A stretch of DNA of 64,000 nt from an uncultured Bacteroidales bacterium. GTDB lineage: Bacteria; Bacteroidota; Bacteroidia; Bacteroidales; Paludibacteraceae. The notes under the pieces were generated by a model that worked only from the letters and a program-made list of their open reading frames with translations, did not search any database and was not told where the DNA came from. Of the stretch, positions 36,267 to 43,825 are shown one piece after another (the stretch's first letter is position 1; every line of letters begins with the position of its first letter). The position numbers and the translations under genes are program-made. The stretch is taken from contig CAKUYO010000007.1 in the NCBI GenBank assembly GCA_934716995.1, forward strand, positions 1 to 64,000, in the 5' to 3' direction.

Positions 36267-37196
36267 ATGCCCTACCTCCTTTTCCTCCAGCACTTCCGCG
36301 AGGCGACCGGCAACCTGCTCTCGCCTTTTCTTCTTGCTGCCTCCGACTTTATCGTCGGCGTTCTGCCTGTTCTCATCATCGCTTTTGTCTATCTCTGTAT
36401 CGACAAGCGTCAGGGCTATTTTATGATGACAGCCATGTGGGGCACCTGTGTGGTCAATCAGTTGCTCAAGAACACTTGCTGCATTTACCGCCCCTGGATA
36501 CGTGATGCGTCTATTGTGCCGTACGGCAACTCTATTCAGACCGCCACGGGCTACTCTTTCCCGTCGGGGCATACCGAGTATGCCACTACTTTCTTCGGAT
36601 CTATTGCCCTCTGGCTGCGCCGCTGGTGGGTATGGGTGCTCTGTATCCTGTCGGTACTGGTCATCGGTTTCTCGCGCAACTACCTCGGTGTGCATACGCC
36701 CTACGATGTCGGCGTGGCGATTGTCGAGAGTATCCTCATGCTCTGGGCATTCAGTGTTCTCTTCCGTTGGCTGGAGCGTAATCCTGACAAAGATATTTGG
36801 GTGTTGGTTGGTGGTATTGCCTTTCTCATAGCCTACCTCCTCTATGTCTCCTTCAAGCCCTATCCGATGGACTACAACGCTGCCGGACAACTCATTGTCG
36901 AACCCAAGAAAATGATAACCGACTGCTACTATGCCGCCGGTCTTGCTTTCGGTGTGCTCACGGGTTGGTTCGTTGAGCACCGCTATATCCGTTTCTCTGT
37001 GTCGGGCAAATGGTCTCGCCGCCTTCTCCGCTTTGCCTTTGCCGCTGCGGCTGTAGTCCTTATCCAGAAACTACTCATTCCCTATCTCCTGACTTTCTGT
37101 TCCCCTGATATAGTCCTCCCGCTTGCCAACTGCCTGATGGTCTGGACAATCACCCTCCTTATTCCCCTCTGCTCTATTATTTTTTCGCATCTGTAA
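36267..37196 (+). CDS. PAP2-family membrane phosphatase
   Basis: The 309-aa integral membrane protein has all three PAP2 motifs: Lys68...Arg75-Pro76 (KNTCCIYRP), Ser100-Gly101-His102 (FPSGHTEYA) and Ser136-Arg137...His143...Asp147 (SRNYLGVHTPYD), with about seven hydrophobic helices around them. PAP2 enzymes dephosphorylate phosphatidic acid, phosphatidylglycerol phosphate or undecaprenyl pyrophosphate. The substrate is undecided. The C-terminal half (about 165-309) adds further helices beyond the minimal fold. It lies 68 bp after the anti-sigma gene and could be cotranscribed. Confidence 0.87.
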   Translation: MPYLLFLQHFREATGNLLSPFLLAASDFIVGVLPVLIIAFVYLCIDKRQGYFMMTAMWGTCVVNQLLKNTCCIYRPWIRDASIVPYGNSIQTATGYSFPSGHTEYATTFFGSIALWLRRWWVWVLCILSVLVIGFSRNYLGVHTPYDVGVAIVESILMLWAFSVLFRWLERNPDKDIWVLVGGIAFLIAYLLYVSFKPYPMDYNAAGQLIVEPKKMITDCYYAAGLAFGVLTGWFVEHRYIRFSVSGKWSRRLLRFAFAAAAVVLIQKLLIPYLLTFCSPDIVLPLANCLMVWTITLLIPLCSIIFSHL

Positions 37197-37358
37197 TGCT
37201 ATAGCCTGCCGTTTGTATTTCCCCTGTATAGAACAAACAAGCACAATAGCAGTACAAAAACAAAGAGTGGTAGGGTAGTGGTAGGGCGATACCTCCGACA
37301 TCGGACGCTGTCATCTGTTCTGCTTGTTCCCATTTTTCGACATAATTTTGGATGTATT

Positions 37359-37400
37359 TATGCTTAATTTGTGGTAATACGGTGTAGCCGTCTGTTCAAA
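37359..37400 (+). repeat. Family J repeat, copy 2
   Basis: TAATTTGTGGTAATACGGTG then TAGCCGTCTGTTCAA; partner at 28826-28870. Confidence 0.65.
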
Positions 37401-37450
37401 ACATCCCGTATCTCGGCTATTTGAATGATTTTTGACCATATTTACATAGA

Positions 37451-37540
37451 AAGTGCGGCGCGTGTTACAGGGTTCCCACCAGCAATGCGCAGTGGGATGT
37501 CGGTTGCGCCGCAAGAAAGGTTTTGAATGTTTTGTTTTTA
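37451..37540 (+). repeat. Family C repeat, copy 4 (full)
   Basis: GTGCGGCGCGTGTTACAGGG then CGCAGTGGGATGTCGGTTGC and GCCGCAAGAAAGGTTTTG. Confidence 0.78.
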
Positions 37541-37616
37541 TAGGTTTCGTTATATCGAACTCACGTTAATTATGCTATTATTTTGATGCAGTTGCCCTGT
37601 GTATATGGCAATCCTC

Positions 37617-37647
37617 TTGCGTATATCAAAAATAAGTCGTACCTTTG
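37617..37647 (+). promoter_or_regulatory. metK promoter
   Basis: TTG at 37617-37619, 20 bases, TACCTTTG at 37640-37647. Transcription would start about 45 bases before the riboswitch. Confidence 0.8.
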
Positions 37648-37697
37648 CAGCCCAATTAGGAAAATTTACACATTTCCTGATTTACAAATTATAAGAA

Positions 37698-37746
37698 AGA
37701 GGATGGATTTGACTGCTTGCAACCTCTATAAAAGAATGCTAAAACC
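37698..37746 (+). ncRNA. SAM-II-type riboswitch aptamer upstream of metK
   Basis: The stem AGAGG (37698-37702) pairs with CCTCT around a loop containing GGATTTGACTGCTTGCAA. The tail ATAAAAGAATGCTAAAACC follows. This matches the SAM-II layout: a first stem, a U-rich loop with TTGCAA at its 3' side, and the conserved ATAAA...GCTAAA segment that folds back as a pseudoknot. It sits between the promoter and metK, the SAM synthetase gene, and is followed by a terminator hairpin, so SAM would lower metK expression. Recognition is by eye. Confidence 0.8.
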
Positions 37747-37750
37747 TTGT

Positions 37751-37790
37751 GCCACAAGACCAAAACAGTCCCTTGTGGCTTATTTTTTGT
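37751..37790 (+). terminator. Attenuator hairpin between the SAM-II aptamer and metK
   Basis: GCCACAAG (37751-37758) pairs with CTTGTGGC (37772-37779), followed by TTATTTTTTGT. It ends 26 bp before the metK ATG. Together with the aptamer it suggests transcriptional control. Confidence 0.8.
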
Positions 37791-37815
37791 TATATCCCTA
37801 TCGGATACAGAGATT

Positions 37816-39054
37816 ATGAACTACTTATTTACATCAGAGAGCGTCGGCGAAGGACATCCCGACAAAGTGGCAGACCAGATCAGTGATGCTATCTTGGACA
37901 ATTTTCTGGCACAAGACCCGCGCAGCCACGTGGCATGCGAGACCCTCGTTACTACCGGACAGGTCGTTGTGGCGGGCGAAATCACCAGCAGCGGCTATGT
38001 GGACATCCAGCAGGTGGTGCGTGATACCATCAGAAAGATCGGTTACACCAAAGCGGAGTACAAGTTCGAGGCGGAGAGTTGCGGTATCCTGACCGCTATC
38101 CACTCGCAGTCGGCGGACATCAATATGGGCGTGAGCCGCGCGACGCGTATGGCGCAGGGGGCAGGCGACCAGGGTATGATGTTCGGTTATGCCACTGCCG
38201 AGACCGAGAACTATATGCCGCTCACCCTCGATATGGCGCACACTATTGTCTATACGCTCGCCCGCATACGCAAAGAGGGCAAAGAGATGACCTATCTCCG
38301 TCCCGACTCGAAAAGCCAGGTTACGATCGAGTACAATGAACACAACGAACCCGTGCGTATCGATACCATCGTTATTTCCACCCAGCATGACCCTGGTGTA
38401 AGCCAGGAGCAGATCCGCCAGGATATGATTGATATCGTCCTTCCGCGTGTGGCTACCCGCGATGCACGTTATACCCAGTTGCTGCAAGGGGAGTACAAAC
38501 TGCTTGTCAATCCGACGGGCAACTTCGAGATCGGCGGTCCTCATGGTGATACGGGGCTTACCGGGCGCAAAATCATTGTGGATACCTATGGCGGTCGCGG
38601 TGCACACGGCGGCGGCGCTTTTTCGGGCAAAGACCCCTCGAAGGTCGATCGCTCGGCTGCGTATGCGGCACGTTGGATTGCCAAGAATATGGTGGCGGCA
38701 GGTGTGGCACGCGAGATGCTTGTCCAGGTCAGTTACGCCATCGGCGTAGCCAAACCCGTGAGCCTGTTTGTCGATACCTACGGCACGGCGGCAAAGGGTA
38801 TCAAAGACGCGGATATCGTGCGTGTTATCAACCGCCTGTTCGACCTCCGTCCTGCGGCTATTGCACGCGATCTGCACCTCTGCGAACCGATCTACGAGGA
38901 GACTGCCAAGTACGGGCACGTGGGGCGCACACCGGAGATCGTGGAGAAAAACTTCGTCGGCGAGAATGGCAAGCCGATTACCAAACAAGTGGAACTCTTT
39001 ACGTGGGAGAAACTCAACCGCGTGGAAGAAATACGTAAAGCCTTTAAGTTATGA
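37816..39054 (+). CDS. metK: S-adenosylmethionine synthetase
   Basis: The ATG at 37816 starts the conserved [20 protein letters not shown]; the upstream in-frame extension runs through the terminator and is rejected. The 412-aa enzyme makes S-adenosylmethionine from ATP and methionine. Signatures: [19 protein letters not shown], the P-loop-like [20 protein letters not shown] and [20 protein letters not shown]. Length is slightly above the E. coli enzyme. Its stop overlaps the lspA start (ATGA). Likely repressed by SAM through the upstream riboswitch, which would also affect lspA and the following lipoprotein gene. Confidence 0.98.
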   Translation: MNYLFTSESVGEGHPDKVADQISDAILDNFLAQDPRSHVACETLVTTGQVVVAGEITSSGYVDIQQVVRDTIRKIGYTKAEYKFEAESCGILTAIHSQSADINMGVSRATRMAQGAGDQGMMFGYATAETENYMPLTLDMAHTIVYTLARIRKEGKEMTYLRPDSKSQVTIEYNEHNEPVRIDTIVISTQHDPGVSQEQIRQDMIDIVLPRVATRDARYTQLLQGEYKLLVNPTGNFEIGGPHGDTGLTGRKIIVDTYGGRGAHGGGAFSGKDPSKVDRSAAYAARWIAKNMVAAGVAREMLVQVSYAIGVAKPVSLFVDTYGTAAKGIKDADIVRVINRLFDLRPAAIARDLHLCEPIYEETAKYGHVGRTPEIVEKNFVGENGKPITKQVELFTWEKLNRVEEIRKAFKL

Positions 39055-39635
39055 CCAAACCCGTCAGACAAAGTCTGCTGGTCGGTGCGATAGTCCTTGT
39101 GGCAGTCGCACTTGATCAGGCACTCAAAATCTATATCCGCACCCACTATGCCCTCGGTGAGGCACATCCGATAACCTCGTGGTTCTGGCTCTGCTTCGTT
39201 GAAAACGACGGCATGGCATTCGGTATCGAATGGTTCTCCAAGTTGGCATTGACCCTCTTCCGTATTATCGTAGTGGGCTTGCTCGGTTGGTATATCCACA
39301 TCCTTATCCGCAAACACCATCCCCGCACGGGCTACCTCGTCTCGTTGGCACTCATTATTGCCGGTGCATTGGGCAATATCGTGGATTGCGTGGCGTATGG
39401 CAAAATCTTCGGCTATGCAGGCTGGATGTACGGCAAGGTGGTGGATATGCTCTATTTCCCGCTGATTCATAATAGCGCAGGCGAGGTGCTGTTTTTCCGA
39501 CCGGTATTCAATCTTGCCGACTCGTGTATCACTTGTGCCGTAATCATTATCCTGCTTTTCTATCGTCGCGACCTCAACGACTCGCTGGAGAAAAAGGACA
39601 AGCACGCTCCGCAAAGCGACTCAAAGACCGAATAA
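39051..39635 (+). CDS. lspA: Lipoprotein signal peptidase (signal peptidase II)
   Basis: The 194-aa inner-membrane aspartic protease has four transmembrane segments and the family motifs: N-terminal Asp22 (LDQALK), [17 protein letters not shown] with catalytic-type Asp112, and FNLADSC with catalytic-type Asp157. It cleaves prolipoproteins before the lipid-modified Cys and so serves the many SusD, SusE and GH lipoproteins of this window. The residue after Asp112 is Cys instead of the common Arg. It is translationally coupled to metK and followed after 1 bp by a DUF4296 lipoprotein gene. Confidence 0.95.
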   Translation: MTKPVRQSLLVGAIVLVAVALDQALKIYIRTHYALGEAHPITSWFWLCFVENDGMAFGIEWFSKLALTLFRIIVVGLLGWYIHILIRKHHPRTGYLVSLALIIAGALGNIVDCVAYGKIFGYAGWMYGKVVDMLYFPLIHNSAGEVLFFRPVFNLADSCITCAVIIILLFYRRDLNDSLEKKDKHAPQSDSKTE

Positions 39636-39636
39636 T

Positions 39637-40197
39637 ATGCGCCGTCCAATCCGATATGCTTCATTGTGCATTGTGCATTGTGCATTGTGCATTGTCCTCT
39701 GCGGCTGCCGCCCGCGGGGAGTTATCTCGTCGGGCGAGATGCGCAGTGTCCTCCACGACTTGCACCACGCCGAGGCGGTCTTGCAGGTGGCGGGCTACAA
39801 CTACGGGCACGATGAGGCGGTGGCAAAATACTACCAAGAGATATTGGACGCCCATGGCATTACGCAGGCGCAGTTCGACAGTTCGCTCGTCTGGTACACC
39901 AACCACCCGCAGCGTTTCGACAAGATCTATCCCCGTGTGGTCAAAGACTTGGAAGCCGACCGCGACGAATGGCGTGCGCAGCACGAACTGAAACAGACCC
40001 TGCTCAATACGCAGGCGGAGGAGACCGAACCGCAGCCGCAGAAAAAATCGTTGGAAGACCTTTGGTGGGAACTGCAGCACGGCTTGCCTGTCCGCTATCT
40101 GATGGGTCTTCCGCAAGATTATCCTGCCGATACACTCCCGCCCGTCCTTTCGCCTGTCGGGGGAAATATGCATAATATGCAATTTGTGGAGTTGTAA
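39637..40197 (+). CDS. DUF4296 lipoprotein
   Basis: The 186-aa lipoprotein directly follows lspA, a linkage common in Bacteroidales. Its signal peptide is odd: CATTGTG tandem repeats (39662-39695) encode SLCIVHCALCIVLCGC, giving a Cys-rich hydrophobic core before the lipobox-like GCRPRG. The mature part is mostly helical and charged (MRSVLHDLHHAEAVLQVAGY, FDSSLVWYTNHPQRFDKIYP, RVVKDLEADRDEWRAQHELK), matching DUF4296. The function of DUF4296 is unknown. The final residues run into the family F repeat, so the C-terminus may also have been altered. Confidence 0.78.
   Translation: MRRPIRYASLCIVHCALCIVLCGCRPRGVISSGEMRSVLHDLHHAEAVLQVAGYNYGHDEAVAKYYQEILDAHGITQAQFDSSLVWYTNHPQRFDKIYPRVVKDLEADRDEWRAQHELKQTLLNTQAEETEPQPQKKSLEDLWWELQHGLPVRYLMGLPQDYPADTLPPVLSPVGGNMHNMQFVEL
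39662..39695 (+). repeat. CATTGTG tandem repeat in a signal-peptide coding region
   Basis: Four exact 7-base units and a partial unit. The unit length is not a multiple of three, so copy-number change would shift the frame. A related GCATTGTGCATT stretch is inside the phosphorylase gene at 61037-61063. Confidence 0.75.
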
Positions 40198-40292
40198 TAC
40201 CGATTACGTAGAAAAGACGTAGAAAGGACGTAGAAAGAAAACGTTTTTGCTATGCGTTTATGCACTTTTTGCAGTGCATACATTGTATAAAA
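40188..40292 (-). repeat. Family F repeat, copy 2 (inverted relative to 22.3 kb)
   Basis: GTAATACCGATTACGTAGAA then AAGACGTAGAAAGGACGTAG is the reverse complement of the core at 22317-22361. Confidence 0.75.
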
Positions 40293-40323
40293 TTCGCTTT
40301 CGCAATAAAAATCATAACATTTA

Positions 40324-40355
40324 TTTGTGTATCTCGAAAAATAGTCGTAACTTTG
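40324..40355 (+). promoter_or_regulatory. Promoter of the rplM-rpsI operon
   Basis: TTTG at 40324-40327, 20 bases, TAACTTTG at 40348-40355. The transcript would have a leader of about 170 bases. Confidence 0.8.
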
Positions 40356-40421
40356 CACGCTTTTTTCGGGTGTATTGTGTCCGCACGGATATAAAACCAC
40401 ATAAAAGCATATTTTATCAAC

Positions 40422-40515
40422 GTTGAACTGGGCAGTGGCTTCGCGTCGGCAATGCGGTGCAAGCACGTCAGCGGTCGGCTAATTGCGAAACGTAAACGAT
40501 GTCTGTCGGTTCAAC
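40422..40515 (+). promoter_or_regulatory. Structured 5' leader before rplM
   Basis: GTTGAAC (40422-40428) can pair with GTTCAAC (40509-40515), enclosing a GC-rich domain with a small GTGC/GCAC hairpin at 40457-40466. The position suggests a ribosomal-protein autoregulatory leader for L13/S9. It is seen by eye only. Confidence 0.5.
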
Positions 40516-40534
40516 CTAAAACAAATAATAACTA

Positions 40535-40990
40535 ATGGATACTTTAAGTTACAAGACAGTGTCGGCTAACAAGGCTACCGTTCAGAAAGAATGGGTGGTT
40601 ATCGACGCTCAAGACCAGGTACTTGGTCGTATGTGCACGAAAGTGGCTAAGTTGCTTCGTGGTAAGTACAAACCTTCGTACACACCTAACGTGGATTGCG
40701 GCGACAACGTAATCATTATCAATGCCGACAAAGTGAAACTTACCGGCAACAAGTGGAATGACCGCATCTATATCCGCTACACGGGATTCCCCGGTGGTCA
40801 GCGTGAGATGACTCCGGCTCAGTTGCTCGAGAAAGGTGCAGATCGTCTGATTACCAAGGTGGTAAAAGGTATGCTTCCCAAGAACCGTCTTGGCGCACGC
40901 CAGATTACCAATCTCCACGTGTTTGCAGGTGCAGAGCACAATATGCAGGCACAACAACCCAAACAAATTGACATCAACACTCTTAAATAA
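40535..40990 (+). CDS. rplM: 50S ribosomal protein L13
   Basis: The 151-aa protein is typical of Bacteroidota L13: WVVIDAQDQVLGRMCTKVAK near the N-terminus, GDNVIIINADKVKLTGNKW, YIRYTGFPGGQREMTPAQLL and GMLPKNRLGARQ. It is an early-assembling large-subunit protein. It is followed by rpsI after 8 bp, the usual L13-S9 pair, and then rpsB and tsf, which is the conserved Bacteroidota order. Confidence 0.98.
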   Translation: MDTLSYKTVSANKATVQKEWVVIDAQDQVLGRMCTKVAKLLRGKYKPSYTPNVDCGDNVIIINADKVKLTGNKWNDRIYIRYTGFPGGQREMTPAQLLEKGADRLITKVVKGMLPKNRLGARQITNLHVFAGAEHNMQAQQPKQIDINTLK

Positions 40991-40998
40991 TAGAAGAT

Positions 40999-41385
40999 AT
41001 GGAAGTTATTAATGCATTAGGTCGTCGTAAATCGGCAGTCGCTCGTGTTTACGTAAGTGAAGGTGCAGGTAAGATTACGATCAACGGTCGCGACATCGAA
41101 ACCTATTTCCCTTCTTCTATTCTCCGCTATATCGTTCTCCAGCCCCTTAACAAACTCGAGGCTGCTGAGAAATACGACATCAAGGTAAATCTTGTAGGTG
41201 GCGGTTTCAAAGGTCAGGCAGAGGCGCTCCGTCTCGCTATTGCCCGCGCATTGGTTAAAATCAATCCGGAAGATAAGTCCGCTCTCAAGGCTGAAGGCTT
41301 TATGACACGTGACGCTCGCGAAGTGGAACGTAAGAAACCGGGTCAACCCAAAGCACGTAAGCATTTCCAGTTCAGCAAACGTTAA
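40999..41385 (+). CDS. rpsI: 30S ribosomal protein S9
   Basis: The 128-aa protein has NALGRRKSAVARVYV, GKITINGRDIETYFPSSILR, GGGFKGQAEALRLAIARALV and the basic tail RKKPGQPKARKHFQFSKR, whose terminal Lys-Arg contacts P-site tRNA in S9 structures. It follows rplM in the same operon. Confidence 0.98.
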   Translation: MEVINALGRRKSAVARVYVSEGAGKITINGRDIETYFPSSILRYIVLQPLNKLEAAEKYDIKVNLVGGGFKGQAEALRLAIARALVKINPEDKSALKAEGFMTRDAREVERKKPGQPKARKHFQFSKR

Positions 41386-41566
41386 TTTGCTTTACCTACT
41401 CCAAACCACGCGGACTCTTTCGGGACTACCGCGTGGTTCTTTCGATTACCTCAAAGCCGCGTTTTGCCGCTTGCTCTGCCGCTTGATGGAAGCAGAGTCG
41501 CAGGTTAGTCGATTGTACGGAGAAATAAACAATAATTTATTCAAACAAACTAAAACATCAATCAAA
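41386..41566 (+). other. rpsI-rpsB intergenic leader with dyad
   Basis: ACCACGCGGACTCTTTCGGG then ACTACCGCGTGGT holds CCACGCG/CGCGTGG (41404-41434), a probable hairpin, and the CCGCGTTTTGCCGCTTGCTC segment. No gene. This may be an S2 leader or an attenuator. Confidence 0.4.
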
Positions 41567-42388
41567 ATGAGAACAAATTTTGATCAACTTCTCGAGGCTG
41601 GCTGCCACTTTGGTCACCTTAAACGTAAATGGAATCCTGCAATGGCTCCTTATATCTATATGGAGCGCAACGGTATCCACATCATCGACCTCAACAAGAC
41701 CGCCGTTAAAATCGATGAGGCTGCTGAGGCTTTGAAAAACCTCGCAAAACAAGGTCGCAAAGTGCTTTTTGTTGGTACCAAGAAACAGGCACAAGAAGTC
41801 GTTGCACAGCACGCTACCGAGGTAGGTATGCCGTACATCACCGAGCGTTGGGCAGGTGGTATGCTTACCAACTTCCCCACTATCCGCAAGGCTGTCAAGA
41901 AAATGTCTTCCATCGACAAGATGATGACCGACGGCACTTTCGACAACATCTCCAAACGAGAGAAACTCCAGATTACCCGTCAGCGTGAGAAACTTGAGAA
42001 GAACCTCGGCTCTATTGCAGACCTTACCCGCCTGCCGTCCGCTATCTTTGTGGTTGACGTGATGAAGGAGCATATCGCTGTAGCAGAGGCTAACCGTCTG
42101 GGTATTCCTGTATTCGGTATCGTGGATACCAACTCGAACCCCAACAATATCGATTTCGTTATCCCTGCAAACGACGATGCTACCAAGTCTATCGACGTGA
42201 TTATGGCTGCTGTTTGCGATGCTATCAAAGAGGGTATCGAAGAGCGCAAGGTGGAGAAAGCAGACGAAGAGGCTGCTCAGGCTCAGGCTAATACCGAGGC
42301 TCCTGCTCCCAAAGAGCGTCGCCAGCGTGTGCGCAAAGCCGCTCCTGCTGCCCAGAAAGCAGAGGACGCAGAGGCTAAAGCCGAGTAA
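41567..42388 (+). CDS. rpsB: 30S ribosomal protein S2
   Basis: The ATG at 41567 begins MRTNFDQLLEAGCHFGHLKR, the conserved S2 start; the open frame further upstream runs back into rpsI and is rejected. The 273-aa protein has KWNPAMAPYIYMERNGIHII, GTKKQAQEVV, ERWAGGMLTNFPTI and the VVDVMKEHIAVAEANRLGIP segment. The C-terminal about 45 residues are a charged Ala/Glu/Lys-rich extension (APAPKERRQRVRKAAPAAQK), as in many Bacteroidota S2 proteins. Confidence 0.98.
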   Translation: MRTNFDQLLEAGCHFGHLKRKWNPAMAPYIYMERNGIHIIDLNKTAVKIDEAAEALKNLAKQGRKVLFVGTKKQAQEVVAQHATEVGMPYITERWAGGMLTNFPTIRKAVKKMSSIDKMMTDGTFDNISKREKLQITRQREKLEKNLGSIADLTRLPSAIFVVDVMKEHIAVAEANRLGIPVFGIVDTNSNPNNIDFVIPANDDATKSIDVIMAAVCDAIKEGIEERKVEKADEEAAQAQANTEAPAPKERRQRVRKAAPAAQKAEDAEAKAE

Positions 42389-42426
42389 TTTACACATTTA
42401 CAAATTGTTAATTTACAAATTGAATT

Positions 42427-43416
42427 ATGGCTGTTACATTAGCAGATATCAAAAAACTGCGTGACATCACTGGCGCAGGTATGATGGACGTCAAGAAAGC
42501 CTTGGAAGAGGCTAATGGCGACTTTGAAGTAGCAACAGACCTGCTCCGTAAGCGTGGTCAGGCTATCGCTGCAAAGCGTAGCGACCGTGTGGCAAGCGAG
42601 GGTTGTGTTCTGGCTAAAGCAGTAGATGGCTTCGGCGCTATCGTGGCTGTTAAGTGCGAAACCGACTTCGTGGCAAAGAACGCTGATTTCGTGGCAATGG
42701 TTAAGTTGCTTCTCGATGCGGCTATCGACCGGCGTCCGGCTGACTTGGCTGCCCTCAAGGCACTCAAGATCGGTGATTTCACCGCTGACGAAATCGTTAC
42801 CGAGCGTTCCGGCGTTACGGGCGAGAAGATGGAACTGAGTGATTACACATTCCTCTCTGCTCCCAAAGTAGATGCCTACAACCACTTGGGTAACAAACTC
42901 TCGTCTCTCGTCGCTGTGGCTAATGCAGATGCTGACCAGGAGACCGTTCACGGTATCTCTATGCAGGTCGCTGCTATGGCTCCTATCGCCCTGGATGCTG
43001 ACCATGTCGCACAAGAGGTTAAGGACAAAGAGTTGGCTGTCGCTATCGAGAAAACCAAACAGGATGAGGTCAACAAAGCCGTGGAGAATGCACTCCGCAA
43101 AGCAGGTATCAATCCTGCACATGCTGATAGCGAAGAGCATATCGAGTCCAACACCGCCAAGGGCTGGCTCACCGCTGAGCAGGCTGCTGAGGCGCGCCAG
43201 ATCCGTGCCGATGTTCCTGCAGAGGCAGAGGCTGCTATCAATATGAAGAAAGTGGAGATGATTGCCCAAGGTCGTCTTGGTAAGTTCCTCAAGGAGAACA
43301 CGCTCGTAGAGCAGGCTTACATTATGAGCGATACCAAAGAGTTGGTAAAGGACATCTTGAAAAAGAACAATGTCCAGATTACCGATTTCCGCCGTGTTAC
43401 CCTCAACGAAGAGTAA
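42427..43416 (+). CDS. tsf: Elongation factor Ts
   Basis: The 329-aa protein is the EF-Tu guanine-nucleotide exchange factor. The N-terminal UBA-like domain LADIKKLRDITGAGMMDVKK then ALEEANGDFEVATDLLRKRG and the TDFVAKN motif are present, followed by the core and the C-terminal helices. It is longer than E. coli EF-Ts because of an extended coiled region (about 200-270), as in other Bacteroidota. It follows rpsB and ends the operon before a strong terminator. Confidence 0.98.
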   Translation: MAVTLADIKKLRDITGAGMMDVKKALEEANGDFEVATDLLRKRGQAIAAKRSDRVASEGCVLAKAVDGFGAIVAVKCETDFVAKNADFVAMVKLLLDAAIDRRPADLAALKALKIGDFTADEIVTERSGVTGEKMELSDYTFLSAPKVDAYNHLGNKLSSLVAVANADADQETVHGISMQVAAMAPIALDADHVAQEVKDKELAVAIEKTKQDEVNKAVENALRKAGINPAHADSEEHIESNTAKGWLTAEQAAEARQIRADVPAEAEAAINMKKVEMIAQGRLGKFLKENTLVEQAYIMSDTKELVKDILKKNNVQITDFRRVTLNEE

Positions 43417-43443
43417 TCCTATCGGATAATCCATAAATAAAAC

Positions 43444-43479
43444 CTCCCGTCAAGCGAAAAACTTGGCGGGAGTTTTTTT
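43444..43479 (+). terminator. Terminator after tsf
   Basis: CTCCCGTCAAG pairs with CTTGGCGGGAG over an 11-bp stem with one G-T wobble, loop CGAAAAA, then seven T. Confidence 0.93.
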
Positions 43480-43510
43480 ATGGTAATGTCGGTTTAAGTA
43501 GAACATCTTA

Positions 43511-43622
43511 CTTGCCGCCGTAGGCGATAAGATTTAAGGCAATATAGGAATATCAAGTCCCAGATTTATTTGGATTTCTTGCCCGTAAGGGCAAAGGAGT
43601 TTTTTTATATCGGACGCACGTT
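43511..43622 (+). repeat. Family B repeat, copy 3
   Basis: TTGCCGCCGTAGGCGATAAG, GATTTATTTGGATTTCTTGC and CCGTAAGGGCAAAGGAG, ending TATCGGACGCACGTT. Confidence 0.75.
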
Positions 43623-43669
43623 CTTTATGTTTATAAATAAAAAAGGGTGAGACAAACGTCCATGTTTTT

Positions 43670-43725
43670 CGTCGGGTAGTGGCGCAAAGCACCGCTTTGT
43701 GCGCAGCACGCGCCGCTATCCGACG
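43670..43725 (+). repeat. Large dyad of unknown function upstream of pheS
   Basis: CGTCGGGTAGTGGCG (43670-43684) pairs with CGCCGCTATCCGACG (43711-43725) over 15 bp with two wobbles. The interior contains CAAAG/CTTTG. No T-tract follows. It resembles a small structured RNA or a palindromic repeat. Confidence 0.55.
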
Positions 43726-43768
43726 CCGGTGCTTTTCTGCCTTTTTCTTGCGCGTATGTTAGGTAGGC

Positions 43769-43799
43769 TTGCGTATATCAAAATAAAGTCGTAATTTTG
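43769..43799 (+). promoter_or_regulatory. pheS promoter
   Basis: TTG at 43769-43771, 20 bases, TAATTTTG at 43792-43799, 26 bp before the ATG. Confidence 0.8.
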
Positions 43800-43825
43800 T
43801 ACGCTTTTTATAAAATGGTGTTATT

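Larger units (their letters stand above)
37197..37616 (+). other. Repeat-rich intergenic region before metK
   Basis: Contains a family J copy (37359-37400), a TTTGAATGATTTTTGACCAT segment also found near 61206, a full family C copy (37451-37540) and the TATATCGAACTCACGTTAA right end of family B (37551-37570). No gene is supported. Confidence 0.55.

Noticed and set aside
37583..37819. A 78-codon + frame before metK
   Set aside because: It spans the promoter, SAM-II-like aptamer and terminator, so the DNA is better explained as regulatory.
40509..40516. GGTTCAACC as a tRNA T-loop remnant
   Set aside because: No anticodon arm, acceptor stem or CCA context is found; it pairs with the upstream GTTGAAC of the rplM leader.
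41309..41566. N-terminal extension of S2 upstream of 41567
   Set aside because: The extra 86 codons overlap rpsI and an intergenic hairpin, and S2 proteins start MRTNFDQLL-like.
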